Positions 52,540 to 64,000 of a stretch of DNA of 64,000 bases are shown here, in pieces; within the stretch, counting starts at the first letter, position 1, and each line of letters begins with the position of its first letter. The DNA lies in contig OZ316892.1 in the NCBI GenBank assembly GCA_973895155.1, positions 9,672,001-9,736,000 of the forward strand, read 5' to 3'. This stretch comes from Marsupella aquatica. Taxonomy: Eukaryota; Marchantiophyta. The position numbers and the translations under genes are program-made. The notes under the pieces are model-generated. The model saw only the letters and a program-made list of their open reading frames with translations, did not search any database and was not told the origin of the DNA.

Positions 52540-52690
52540 GTCCATAAAATTACACAAAAATTGACGTAAACAAGATGGAGAGGAGGTTATTCAATGCGCA
52601 AACATGACGCATCTTGTTTTATGCGAATGTTGTTGACGTGGCGCGTTGTGGAGTCTCGAATTTTGGAAGGAACCTCTAGTGGGGTCCGTA
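52540..52690. repeat. Dispersed repeat family B, copy 1
   Basis: About 150 bp containing TGTTGTTGACGTGGC and AATTTTGGAA, and ending CCTCTAGTGGGGTCCGTA. It matches 63470-63622 in the same orientation. Both copies stop at the same TCCGTA, so this is probably a true element terminus; GGACC...GGTCC just before it can form a short hairpin. Copy 1 directly abuts the minisatellite array that follows. Confidence 0.75.
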
Positions 52691-54189
52691 AAGATGTCTT
52701 GTCGGCCAAGAGGTCGTGGAGAGAAAAGATGTCATGTCGGCCAAGATGTCGTTGAGAAAAAAAGATGTTGTGTTGGCCAAGAGGTCGTTGAGAGAAAAGA
52801 CGTCGTGTTGGCCAAGAGGTCGTGGAGAGAAAAGATGTCGTGTCGGCCAAGAAGTCGTTGAGAAAAAAAGATGTTGTGTTGGCCAAGAGGTCATTGAGAG
52901 AAAAGACGTCGTGTTGGCCAGGATGTCGTTGAAAAAAAAGTTGTCATGTCGGCCAAGATGTCGTTGAAAAAAAATTGTCATGTCAGCCAAGATGTCATTG
53001 AGAAAAAAAATGTCGTGTCCGCAAAGACATCATTGAGGGAAAAGATGTCATGTCAGCCAAAACATCGTTGAGGGAAAATACACATGCATTACACAAAAGA
53101 TGTGGTTAAGAAAAAAGATGTTGTGTCACCCAAAATGTTGCTAAAGTAAAGATGTCGTGGCGCCCAAGATATTGTTAAGAAAACAGATGTTGTCACGTCC
53201 AAGATGTTGTGTCCCCCAAGATGTCGCTAAGAGAAAAGTGTTGTGGCGCCCACAATACTGTTAAGAGAAAATATGTTGTGTTTCCCAAGAATGATGTTCT
53301 TATGTGAAAGATGTCATGAAGTAAAAAGATGTGTAAGAAGTCGTGTTGCCAAAGATGGCATGTTGCCCAAATGGTCATGAAGTAAAAAATTATGTCAAGT
53401 AAATAGATGTCATGTTGCCAATGATGTCGTTAAGTATTAAGATGTTGTTAAATACAAAATGGTCAATAGATAAAGTATGTCATTACTCAAAGATGTTGTT
53501 AAGTATATCTCGGGCCTGATACTTGCGCATTGCCCAAATGATGCATGTTGAGGTGAGAAAATTTGTCAAGGTGAGAAAATATGGCGATGAGAGAAAAACA
53601 TTTCAAGCGGAGAAAAATGTGTCAAAGAGAGAAAAGATGGCAAGGTGAGAAAAATATGTCATGTTAGAGAAAAACATTTTGAGGTGAGAAATATGTCAAG
53701 GAGAAAAAAGATGGCAAGATGAGAAAAAGATGTAAGGATGAGGAAAAACTGTTGAGGGTGAAGAAAGATGTTGTGGTGAGATAAAAATGGTGAAAAATAT
53801 GGCAAAATGAGACAAATATAATATATATGTCGAGGTGAGAAAAGATCTCGAGGTGAGGAAAATATGTCAAGTTGAGCAAAGATCTTGAGGTGAAAAGATC
53901 TTAATATGAAGAGAAAATGTCAAGATGAGAAAATATTTATTTATTTATTTAAAATTATTTCAAAAAAATTAGCTCCCTTGTTTTGGGTGCCCCATTGGCT
54001 CTCACATTGGCTCCCTCCTTTTGTGTGTCCCATTTGATCCTCTTATGTTTGGAATGCACTTATACTTTTTTGGTGCACATTAAATTTAATATAGCCTTTA
54101 TTCCTTCTCTTTGACATGATTAATGTTCTTTGTACATTGCAAATTTGAATGACGACCACTTCATAAAAAGGTGCAACCTTGTATTATAG
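52691..54189 (-). mobile_element. Helitron-like element copy 5, left end replaced
   Basis: A minisatellite of about 35-bp units (52692-53060), a decayed internal hairpin at about 53070 (ATGCATTACAC), further units with CCCAAGAT, another decayed hairpin near 53520 (ACTTGCGCATTGCCC) and an 18-20 bp purine-rich minisatellite (about 53545-53930). The right-end segment TTTGAATGACGACCACTTCA...GTATTATAG ends at 54189. The order matches copy 3. The CTAG/hairpin left terminus is absent; repeat family B sits in its place. Confidence 0.5.
52692..53060. repeat. Minisatellite, about 35-bp unit
   Basis: Ten or so well-conserved units GATGTCGTGTCGGCCAAGA + GGTCGTGGAGAGAAAA, the most homogeneous of the arrays in the window. 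Both strands show long spurious repetitive frames. Confidence 0.9.
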
Positions 54190-55081
54190 TCTTTAATACC
54201 AGGCATCTTATGCTATCGGGTGGTGAACTGCCATTTACAATGTTGCAATAAATATATTCAGCTGGCCACTAACATTGAAACGAACTTGTAAATTGGGATA
54301 GAAAAGCTCCACAAACGATCTCAGCTTGTCGGCAATCATAAAGTAAGCAATTCCATAGTATTAACGTAGCAACTGAAAACCGAAACCCAAAATCCCAAGG
54401 CCCTTGACTTCCACTGTACACCAACCCATCTACCATAGAGGCTCAAAACGGACTTCAAGAAAAAGCCCAAATTCAGTCACACCCCAAAACAAAGCAAGAG
54501 CGCAAAGGTTCGCCATTGAAATGCGAGGAACCTAAATTGGTGTTAAGACACTTGACACTACTAATTCAATAACTCGTCCGCTGAAACCGTCCTCACAAAA
54601 ACATACGTCAGCAAAGGGAGCGAGCTGAAGGAGATTAGAGCTGCTGCTCAGCTTACCGGAGAAGGAGCAAGCTGAGGAGGATTCAACTGTGCAAGAGGAG
54701 ATGAAAGAGGACGTCAACCCCGCCCACGCGGTGGACAGGTGGTGATGCAAATGGCAGACATCACGCACGATCAACGACGAGATCCAAGCCAAAAGAGAGT
54801 GTGAGTCGGCCCAGCTTCCCATCAATTCCACAACAGCACCAAACGGAAATTCACACGGATCAGTAACAGAGATTGATGAACAGAGAGAGTGTTGCAGAAT
54901 GAAAGAACGAACAACGAATGAAACAGAGTACGTATTGACGATACAATTGGACATTGAAGAATTTCCTTCATTACAATTGGACTTCAGCCCAATTGTGCAA
55001 TGTGTAAAAATGGCTATGGAGCCCCATAATTGAAATCAGCAAACACTGACACAAGAGTGTGGACTGGAGAGTTGGGCACTG

Positions 55082-55171
55082 GCAAGGAAGGTGCAGGGAG
55101 GTGTGAGGGCGGCCACTGGGGTGTGAGGGCGGAGGGGAGGGGTGTGAGGGCAGAGTGGAGGCAAGGGGGGG
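55082..55171 (+). repeat. G-rich tract with three GTGTGAGGGC units
   Basis: GTGTGAGGGC occurs at 55101, 55121 and 55142, within a run containing several GGG/GGGG blocks, in otherwise AT-rich DNA. The pattern could form a G-quadruplex. Confidence 0.8.
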
Positions 55172-55245
55172 CTTCAAGCAAAGTAAATTATGTACAGAAC
55201 CACAATTACCAGTGTGTAAGGATTTCCGGAGGCCTATGTTATGCC

Positions 55246-55430
55246 AGTTTAGGTTGTCTGGGCTTCCATTCAGTTTTTGGTTCACTCTACCTTAAGACTT
55301 AAGTACTTTTCTATTCTATTCTATCTCATTAAAAGCAAGTTTAGGTTCTCTGGGCTTCCATTCAGTTTTTGGTTCACTCATACATGATACATAAGTTCTT
55401 TTCTCAAGGATTGTATTTCATTAAAAGCAA
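55246..55430. repeat. Tandem duplication, 92-bp period
   Basis: AGTTTAGGTTGTCTGGGCTT then CCATTCAGTTTTTGGTTCAC begins at 55246 and at 55338. Each is followed by a variable stretch and CATTAAAAGCAA. Confidence 0.85.
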
Positions 55431-56989
55431 ACAGTCTAATTCTACAGTGTGCTGGCCCAAGGCTTAAGCCAGAGCAGTAGACTCTGTCAATACACACAGT
55501 AAAATATGTTTTATCAGTTTGACAACCTGAACGTAAAGCTAAGGCAGGCCACTTATCCCCTTTATGGAATATTTAGTCTTTTGTATATGGTGTCCCCGCA
55601 TACACACAGATCGATCGCATAAGGCCAACTATAATCTACATCTATTCCCGGGAGTAGTGAGGGCTGTCCATACCAAAAATTCACTTTTGGTCAATCAATT
55701 TTTTGTGATTGGTTAGATGAAAAGGTTGTTCAAAAGACATGACTGTTCATCTATGAATATAATCTCCAAGTGAATACAGATACATTAACGTCACTATATC
55801 CAAAGATATATTGCGATCAACTCAATCTAGACAGAAATGTTAAACTTTTTCCACTATCAGTTCTATCTATTCATAAAGAATTGATTCTGAGTTGTTACTA
55901 TTTTAAATCTTCAAGTCAAGCAGAAAACTTACCAATACAATCTTTAGTAGAAAGATTGAAAAATACATGTGTTCTTCAAAGCAAAAAAAATTCATCCATA
56001 GAAAATCCTATATCATTGCACTTGACACCAGGCCAATAACTTTAGATGATCAACCAACATTTTGCCGTGTGCCCTATACAATTATATATAATTTATTATT
56101 CATTCAATTAAGTTTTATGAAAAATGATAAATAAATAACATGCTACTCATTTAATTCAATCGTTATGTCTATTTCACTTCAATCTATAAATCAATTATTT
56201 ACTATAAAATAGTCCACAATGAGGGCCTTCTCTTCACAACCACTAAAATAATACTGAATCCTACTCATTTTAGTCCTTCATCCCGTTATAAAATGCATTT
56301 TGGGTGGGAATGAATGACAGTGGTTAGAATGATCATTTGGGTGATTTTTTGCAACTGTTTGATTATAATTCCATGGCCAAGGTACACATAAACAAATAAT
56401 AACATTACAATAGATTTACTTGAGAACAAGAACAATTGTACTTGAGAGTACAATTATAATTGTACTAGATTATACTTTTAACTCTCCCATGGGGATTACA
56501 ACTCTACAAGGATGTAGTGATTATATTATACTCTCATAAAAATATAAAGATAAAGCACTGTTCAAAGATCATAAAAATACAAAGATAAAACACTATTCAA
56601 AGATCAAGGAGAAGGTAACTAGAAATTGACATGGAGGGGAAAAAGAGGGAGGGCCAGATGAAGGGAAAAAAAGAACAAAATTGAGGAAGAGGAGAATGAA
56701 AAAGGTAGAAAAAAATAGAAAAGGGGATAAAGTGAGATAATTTTGTATTTATTGCCCCCCATTTAAAAAAATTAATCATGTATATATTTTGGTATTAAAA
56801 ATGTTAATAATTTTAATTTTAATAAAAATTGCATCATTTTTTGGGTGATCATGCTTTGTGATGTAATGACCACTGTCATCCATCTTGCATCTCTATGTTA
56901 TCACCTTCATCCTCCTCAACAATCACACGTTCATAATAATGACCAAAATGACAACATTTTTGTAATAATGACAAACACTATCAAATAAT

Positions 56990-57291
56990 GACAATGTATT
57001 GTTTTTTCTCACCTTGTCATCTTTTATCTCTTCAATATCTTTTTTTCAATTTGATTTCTTTCCTTCACATTGACATCTTTTTCTCTCATGGACAACTTTT
57101 TTCAAACCAACATCTTTTCTTAGTCTTAAAATCCTTTTCTCTCATCAATAATTTTTTCACACCAACGTTTTTCTTCACCTCAACATCTTTTTTTTTCATT
57201 GATAACTTTTTTCATATGGAGATTTTTTTTTCATCTTGACATCTTTTCTCACCTCAAGATCTTTTGTCCAACGCATAGGCATTGGGCTACA
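56990..57291 (+). mobile_element. Helitron-like fragment, opposite orientation
   Basis: A pyrimidine-rich stretch with TCTCACCT, GACATCTTTTTCTC-type units is the reverse complement of the 18-20 bp purine-rich minisatellite. It ends with CTTTTGTCCAACGCATAGGC then ATTGGGCTAC, a decayed version of the hairpin terminus on the plus strand. No other end was found. Confidence 0.4.
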
Positions 57292-58539
57292 GTAGTATCC
57301 CATAAAGGAAGTCAACAACAACCGACCTTAACTTTATACATAGTCTTATTAAAGTCTTTATTCTAAAGTGTATTTATATACCATGAGGACTGCATGGGCT
57401 GGGGTTCTAGATTGAACCTTGTTCCCAGAAAAATTTCCCAGTTACTATCTTTCAGCTTTACTTCACTTTCTGGTCATACGATTACAACCTAGAAACCTAC
57501 AACCTAGAAACCAGGTTTCTAGGTGCCCAAACCTTCTTTATCCTATTTGACACACACGAGCAGAACAGGTTTCGAGGTGTGAGGAAGTCAAAGTGGAGCT
57601 GGAGGCATTTTGGGGATTGGCTAGGTGCCGTAGGTGCACAACGTCCAAGGAGTCCTATCTCTTAAGTGTCCAGGGACCCACCTTGTGTGGTGTCCCTCCT
57701 TCAGGCTTTTTATTTTCTTGAAAGGACTTTAGGGTCCAGAGTAGCTGCCCAGAGTAGCTGCCGTTTTTTTGGAGAAAAGCATGTCCAACGGTGCCGGCTT
57801 CCGTAAATTTTTGCAGGAAGCCGCCAACTTTTTTGTCTGCATGCCACTACTTTCTGGCAGGAAGGCGGTCGCCATTCCAAGCCCTTCCTCCAGCCCCCAA
57901 ATGACTCCATGGCAGGAAAGTATCCACGCGGCACTCACGATGTGAAGGAGTACTCGCGCCCAGAATTGTCTCTAGATTTCCTGCGTCGACTTTCCATGAA
58001 CAGTGATTCTCATGGGCCATGGGGAGTTGTGCAAATCTTTGTTCCTCATCCCAATCAGCCTCCTCCTCCTCATCCAATTCTTCCTGGAGATCCTAGCCAG
58101 CCCATGTCGTTGACAGGTCCAACAAACTTTGACTCTTTAGGTTCAATTCCTGGCAGGTCCAGGCTGTTGTAAGGTCCAACAACCTTTTAATATTCTCTAG
58201 ATTCAATTCCTAGCCGGTCCATGATGTTGAATGGTCCAACAAACTTTACTTCTCGAGTGATGGAGATGACGAAGAATATTACATTTCCCAAGTTTGGAAA
58301 TTGTGGTGGAGACTCGCGAGGTTGGAGTTAAGTGGTGGGGAGGATCTACTTGCTTTGGAATTCATGGTCTGATGGGCGTTCACTAGCTCCGGCTTTCCTG
58401 ACGTGAGTTAATCTCGCTCTTGGGGCTTTTTTGACTGATTTCTCTCGTTGTATATTGTTGGCAGTCTTTCAGTGAATTCATTTCGTGGTCTCGTATGGAT
58501 TCAGATCAACTCGCCTATGCCTGATTTCTTACGGGTCCA
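57292..58539. other. 5' flank of the clan-71 P450 gene
   Basis: Includes a three-copy tandem at 58103-58245. A plus-strand frame at 57909-58172 (87 codons, starting MAGKYPRGTHDVKEY, Pro-rich) ends inside that repeat and has no recognised family. The last few hundred bases are presumably promoter and 5' UTR. Confidence 0.45.
58103..58245. repeat. Tandem repeat, three copies of about 57-60 bp
   Basis: GGTCCAACAAACTTT followed by TTCAATTCCTGGC-GGTCCA recurs with starts near 58116, 58173 and 58233, within 450 bp upstream of the P450 start codon. Confidence 0.85.
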
Positions 58540-60905
58540 ATGGAAGAGCTTCGAGGATGGGCTGTGGCCTTCGTTCCAGCTGGGGCAACAGTAGTGGCTG
58601 TGCTACTGGTGGTCTTGCTCACTGCATCAAGAGCTTCACGCGGGGCTTCACGTAGAGCACGGCACCGGCTCCCACCCGGCCCTCGAGGATGGCCCATTCT
58701 CGGAAGTCTGCCATCGCTGGGGACGCTGCCGCACCAATCTCTCTACGACCTAGCGAAGAAGTATGGTCCTCTGATGTACCTGCACCTCGGCTCCGTTCCA
58801 ACTGTGGTGGTCACTTCCCCCAAGATGGCAGAAGCTATCCTGAAAACAAATGACCTGATTATGGCTTCTCGACCTTTTCAGATAGTAGGCCAAATGCTTT
58901 CTTACGAAGCACGTGACATTCTAATGTCACCTTACGGACACCATTGGCGATACTTACGTAAAGTTTGCATGAGTGGACTCCTCACGCCTTACCGCATGCG
59001 GCAGTTCCAGGTATGAACACCGAACTCTCTACTGGAGCATAGTCACGATGACAGAAATAAAGTACCGTTAGTCCTTCAAATCAATCAACGGTGACACTAA
59101 GGTGAATTCGTCGCTTAACTAAGGTGAATTCGTCGCTTAGGCTCTAGAGATGTGTCCGTTTATTAGAGCAGACAGTGCCTCAAGCATACAGAAGAATTAA
59201 CAATTAACTGAAAGAATAATGAATGGGACCCAAATGAGCCTTCATGCTTATTTACAGGAAACTAGTTTTTGTATGGTTTTCTTTCAATCTGTACAATGAA
59301 GATTTTTCTTCGAGCTCGATCAGAGAAAATACGCAATAAGTGTTTAGATTTGTTATTACGACTCATTTTATCATCCATATGTGCAGAAAGTTAGACGACG
59401 AGAAGTTTTGGACTGCCTACATTTTATACTGGAAGAGTCAGAGCGAGGGAACGCTGTATGCATCATCGACTGCTTATCAGCCCTCGGTGTAAACAACATG
59501 ACACAGATGATGGTGAACAAAAGTTACTGTGTGCAAAAGTCAGGCTCAAACTTAAAGCCAGCTGTTCGTACAATATCGAAGTCGTTCCAGGAGATTTACC
59601 AGGAGATGTTTGAGTTAACAGGTGGATTCAATATCGCTGACTATGTCCCTCTGCTGAAGCCATTGGACCCACAGGGTTACCACAAGAGAGCGAAGGACGT
59701 GCTTCGGAGGATGGATGGTTTTTGGGAAATGATTATCGAGGAGCATCGTCAAAGGCTTTTGGCGGGGACACCAGAAAACTACACTGAAGATTTCGTCGAT
59801 GTGCTTCTTGGATTAGGGCACACAAAGGACTTCCAAGAAAGTCTATCGGTGGAGAGTATCAAAGGACTTATGGGGGTAATAATGTCGTCCTGCGAAAGAA
59901 CACTCAGACATTCGTTTTTTTTTCCCACACTCCTCCGACCTGTATTTTGACATATATATACACTTGCACAGATTTTCAAAAGCTTGTAGGAAGTAGTGAT
60001 CCACGATTACCAACATTTCAACCAATGGCTTAATTATGAGATTTTGAAATGGACAGGATCTCCTCCTACACTGCCCACGGAAACATTTGAGTATGTACTG
60101 TATCATATTGGAAGCATATATAATGCATTTTCAAGTGATGTCGATGTGCTGTTTAGTTGATTGACTAGTGCGATGCTATTGTTTTCGAATGAATTCATTT
60201 GTGTATAGTTGTGTAACTCTTCATTGCAACTCACTATTCTTAATGTGTGTACCATTGCAGGACTTACTTGCCGGTGCTGCTGATACCACTGCCGTCACCG
60301 CCCAGTGGATGCTCACGGAAATGATGAGACAGCCGCAAGTAATGAGGAGAGCTCAAGAGGAGCTGGACTCGGTGGTTGGGCCACACCGGTTAGTGCAAGA
60401 AGAAGATCTTCCAGAGCTAAAGTATCTCAGTGCTGTGATCAAGGAGACTCTGCGGCTGCACCCAGCTGGTCCCTTGATGGCACCTCATGAGTCAACTCAC
60501 GACTGTGAAATTGAAGGGTTTCACATCCCAGCGAGGACTCGAGTCTTTGTAAACGTGTGGGCGATTCACAGAGATCCAGCTTTCTGGGACAGGCCTCTGG
60601 TTTTCGACCCGGATAGATTTCTGAACAGCAATTTAGATTTCAAGGGGCAGAGTTTTCACTTTTTCCCGTTTGGGTCCGGAAGAAGAATATGCCCAGGATC
60701 GAGCTACGGCGTACTTGCGGTCACGAATGTTATGGCTGTGCTGCTCCATGCCCTGGATTGGGCTCCGTCCAATGGTCAGGAACCGCAGGAACTGGACACA
60801 GCCGAAAAGTTCGGTTTGGTCTTGTACAAAAAGGTCCCGTTAGCAGTCTTTGGGAAAGCACGCTTGCCAGCTCATGTCATCTACCCTGCCCAAGAATTGC
60901 AATAA
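58540..60905 (+). CDS. Clan-71 (A-type) cytochrome P450, CYP703-like, complete, three exons
   Basis: ER-bound monooxygenase. Exons 58540-59010, 59387-59875 and 60261-60905 join in phase 0 to 534 aa. Landmarks: hydrophobic anchor about 8-28, hinge LPPGPRGWPILG (44-55), C-helix HHWRYLRKVC, I-helix AGAADTTAVTAQW (324-336), ExxR in KETLRLHPAGP (E382/R385), FDPDRF (435-440) and heme loop FPFGSGRRICPG (Cys about 464). All catalytic elements are intact. HPAGPLMAPHES, IPARTRVFVN and the end KARLPAHVIYP recall CYP703, the mid-chain fatty-acid hydroxylase of sporopollenin synthesis, but other clan-71 families share parts of these, so the family is tentative. The ATG is the first in frame and immediately precedes the membrane anchor. 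Intron 1 has a short tandem, CTAAGGTGAATTCGTCGCTT, twice near 59097. Confidence 0.9.
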
Positions 60906-63469
60906 GAAACGCCATTATGAACATTTTATTCTCAAGGTAAAAGCTCCGTCTGGTGCTACTTTCATTTCTCCAGATACTTTTCATTTAAGAGAAACAAATC
61001 CGACTATACACAGCAGATCAGAGAGCTATGTCAGTAGTGTACTAAACTTGAGGATGAAGGCAGATCGAAGGATGATTGCTTCAGTACTGTCGATGTTTCT
61101 GAGGAGACTGGCAATCCGTCAACTGATTGCGTGAAGTTCTCGCACACGAGGCCAGAGAAGTGGGTCTCTGCGAAGTCTTGGATGCATGTGAAGAGGAGGC
61201 TCTTGGTAGAGATTTTGAATCAATACTCACAGTATAAAGATCAATTTACTCTTAGAAGGTTTTTCTCAATCGGAAGAAAGTAAGGTCATCCATTTCAAAA
61301 TATTGAACTTAAAAAACTTGTAATCTTGACTGAAAGTCTCAGGCAAGCAAGACCTAAAACTATCTTTAGGATGTTAAATGGAAGATAGATTAACTGTGGT
61401 AAAACAACACTCAAATTTGCCCCCAAGGTGCCACCCTAGGCTTTTGTCCTAAACTGTCTTAGTATCTGTTCATGTACTTTGGTAGTGTGATCTTCCCCAA
61501 CAGAATAAACAAGAGACCTATCCACCAATGTTGAGCTTTCTTTTTAGACAACTAAGTAGCTGCCATGTTTGAGCACAAGTGAGAACAATTGCATTCTTGT
61601 CATCTACACTATAATGTATAATCCTCACTCACTGCCAAAACTCCTCCATAATTGCCTCTTTACTAATAGATTGTGAGCAAGAAGCAATCCTGGGCATTAG
61701 ATGATGAGTTTTTTTTCATCAGTGGATTTCCCCGAGGCCCCTGCTAAAGCCTGCTCATGCAGTCTGCCTTGCCTCATGCCAGTGTAGGGAGGGTGAGGAG
61801 AGGAAGGGGAGAGGGGGGAAAGAAAAGAAACTGCCTCATTCCTCATTGTTGCCTCCATTTGCCCACCCACCAACCCACCCTCACATCCCTCCCTGGCTTG
61901 CCCTCCCGACAAAAGAGCAGCAGCAATGTATGATTGGTTCCATAGCTCAACCAGGCGTGTGATGCTGCTTACTAGCTAGGTTTTGCTTTGAATGTATAAC
62001 ACTTTTGCACCAAAAACACCCTCAATGACACTTCCTTGCTTTCCTCAATGATTTCCCTTTGAAGACGTGTATCAATGATGCGCAAGATGTTGTGACAACT
62101 TCCTTACTGCACCTGAACTTCTTCAATTGCCACCTTGTCATTTTCTGTGCAACAAGTGAGCATTGGGCATGTAAACTATAATTAATACAAATTTGCCTGG
62201 CCCTTTATTGTTAGAGCTACCCCCAATTAGGTCCTGATCTCCACTAGCCTTTTGGTACACTTTGGCCAGTTTTTAGCTCTTATTTGCTCCAGGACCTCTA
62301 CAACTGAAAAAGTTAGAAATTCTGGTCTGAAAACTGCAAGATATTTTCCTTGAGAAGGGAGTATTGGCCAGGTCTGATGGATTGGTTCAGATTAAATCAA
62401 GAAATAACTGTAGTCAATATAATGTGCCAATATATATACTTGACAGAAGATACTGTCTTCATTCCAGGAGAGAAGTAAGGGACTTACCAAAATCATCTTA
62501 TCATAAGAGCACAAAACTAATTCAAGGTTTACGGTTTAGATTGAAGCCCTTATATAATTTGGAAAAACACTGGGAGATCAGGATATTGGCCAAGATTGGA
62601 AACACCGTACTATAATGAAAGGATGGCTCTTACATAAGGTACCAATGAATATGAACCAGGTACCACCTAGCAATCTTCCTGGCCGGGATGAACTCAGGGT
62701 GCCACTGGTCCAACAGGCTAAGAAGAGCTAAGGGTGGATTTACAAGACATTGGGCCTGTTTTAGTTGTCCGAGATTAAATCTGGACCATCTAATGAGTGG
62801 AGTCGGCTGCAGTTAGTGTCTGAAGAACTTGTCTGAGTAAGTTTTGGAAAGGAATAAAATAATATTAACATGTATGAAATGAAGGTCTTGCAGTAGACAC
62901 TGTACAGAAAGGAGGAGTTAAAATGGGAGACTTTGACAGGTTGCATAATTCTCTCCTCAAAGAAAGGTTTGTATTAGAGTTGTATGCAAATCAACTGGAT
63001 GGAAAGAGGGATGACAGCCCAAAAATTGATTATCCTTATAATTAGTTCGTGGACCCCTTGACTAATTGATAGCCTAGTTATCACAAACAGTTTTCAAAAT
63101 CAGGCCTTTTCGGTACATGCTACCAAATTCTCAAGCTACGAGAATCAAAATTCAATTTGTGACATTTGTAATTAGATGAATGTCTAATCAAATGAATTGT
63201 TTCAGTTCGTTGAGTGTTCAAGTTTGGACCATGGTTAGCAGTTTATCTTAACTGCAAAGGGCCAAAAATCTTACTCCAGGTGCCAATTACCCTTTGACAA
63301 GGAAGTTATCAAGTTAGTTATTAGTCATTATTTATTATATGAAAAACATTTTTTATAAATCTTTGAATTTAAGTTTTAAAATTGGAAATATAACTAAAAC
63401 GGTTACATAGTGACAGTTTTAACTGTCTTGCTATTTACATTTCTAATTTTTACTCTTTTTTTATGGCAT
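60906..63469. other. Intergenic region downstream of the P450
   Basis: 3' flank and spacer with no gene recognised. A purine-rich tract lies at about 61785-61830 (runs of GGGAGAGG, AAAGAAAAG). Open frames are short and not protein-like. Confidence 0.5.
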
Positions 63470-63622
63470 GGCATCCCAAAATTTACACTCAAATTGACAC
63501 AAACACGAATGAAAATTATAAGTTTGATTCACAAAACTGATGAGTCTTGTTTGTTGCCATTGTTGTTGACGTGGCACAATGTGGTGCCAGGAATTTTGGA
63601 AAGGACCTCTAGTGGGGTCCGT
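63470..63622. repeat. Dispersed repeat family B, copy 2
   Basis: Same orientation as 52540-52690, with TTGTTGTTGACGTGGCAC, AATTTTGGAAAGGACC and the shared terminus TCTAGTGGGGTCCGTA. Here it is followed by unrelated sequence, confirming the boundary. Confidence 0.75.
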
Positions 63623-64000
63623 AATCAACCCTCATATAGTAAGTCAGGAAACTGAGGACGAGTTAACAAAGAGCTCTATAATGGCATGAAGCAGCTCTCT
63701 TGATCAGGAAGTTGTCTTGTTGGGAACTCTTGGTGACTTAGGGATAAGGGCCTCCAGAGGACTTCTTGCAGTTTGAGCCACAAGTAGTTGAAGCTGATTT
63801 CAGATGTTAACTCATCATGAATCCAAGTGAAATAAACGATCAATTTCTCCCAGGATTGACCACTTTGCAAGTTAAAAAAAAAACTTGTTGACCCACCCAC
63901 GACTAACTGCTGTATGGGTATTGTAGAAATCGAATGCTCTCAGAAAATACAAAACCAAAACTGGCGAAAGTCTGGGGTGAAAAAGAGTTGCAGAACCAAT
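63623..64000. other. Right edge, intergenic
   Basis: Nothing assignable. The minus-strand frame at 63676-63900 is not protein-like. Confidence 0.5.

Larger units (their letters stand above)
54190..56989. other. Intergenic region with a G-rich tract and a 92-bp duplication
   Basis: Contains the G-rich tract at 55082-55171 and the tandem duplication at 55246-55430. Frames around 54532-54954 are long for the area (140 codons on the minus strand, a shorter Glu-rich one on the plus), but neither resembles a known protein. The remainder is AT-rich. Confidence 0.5.

Noticed and set aside
52692-53060. Regular repeat array resembling a CRISPR
   Set aside because: Units are directly adjacent with no unique spacers, and the setting is a eukaryotic nuclear genome with introns.
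54532-54954. 140-codon minus-strand frame rich in Ser and Cys
   Set aside because: No domain or splice partner; the opposite strand has an equally plausible short Glu-rich frame, so neither is supported.
58100-58160. GGTTCAATTCC-like sequence suggesting a tRNA T-arm
   Set aside because: It belongs to a three-copy tandem repeat and no acceptor, D-arm or anticodon stem can be built around it.

Overview
This is plant nuclear DNA. Eight gene loci have GT-AG introns or a plant-type organisation, and intergenic DNA is long, AT-rich and full of repeats. All protein families found are plant families: ascorbate-cycle monodehydroascorbate reductase, plant CYP51G, plant ribokinase, a DYW-class PPR protein, an S-protein homolog and a clan-71 P450. 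Short introns (about 200-900 bp) and protein-level impressions suggest a non-seed land plant (bryophyte or lycophyte), but this was not tested and the species is not identified. No rRNA, tRNA, CRISPR, prokaryotic or viral genes were seen.

Layout. 177-715 (+): last two exons of a METTL13-type methyltransferase cut by the left edge. 6617-10978 (+): complete ten-exon monodehydroascorbate reductase, 425 aa. 17570-20199 (-): complete three-exon CYP51 sterol 14-alpha-demethylase, 496 aa. 21.3-33.9 kb: gene-poor repeat-rich block with one decayed protein-like remnant (32303-33177, -). 34184-35364 (+): five-exon ribosomal protein uS15 (RPS13), 151 aa, with a telo-box upstream. 37639-40321 (-): five-exon ribokinase, 355 aa. 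45359-46167 (-): two-exon secreted S-protein homolog, 142 aa. 46658-49298 (-): DYW-type PPR gene broken by one in-frame stop and two apparent 1-base deletions. 58540-60905 (+): three-exon clan-71 P450, closest in my judgement to CYP703, 534 aa. The rest is intergenic.

The most distinctive feature is a repeat family present as at least six copies or remnants. One end is CTAG followed about 10 bases later by a GTGC-GTT-GCAC hairpin. The body is a minisatellite of about 35 bp (later 18-20 bp). The other end is a conserved segment of about 45 bp ending GTATTATAG. Read on the minus strand, the hairpin-plus-CTAG end looks like a Helitron 3' terminus, so I interpret these as non-autonomous Helitron-like elements carrying minisatellites. 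Several other local tandem arrays (48, 49, 57, 62, 85, 92, 117 and 185 bp periods) and two further dispersed repeat families are present.

The genes do not form a pathway cluster; they are independent loci (redox metabolism, sterol synthesis, translation, pentose metabolism, organelle RNA processing, secreted signalling, fatty-acid/phenolic-type oxidation). I found no convincing novel multi-gene system. The best leads are the Helitron-like minisatellite family, the decayed PPR gene with a recent internal 101-codon amplification, and the unannotated two-exon S-protein homolog.
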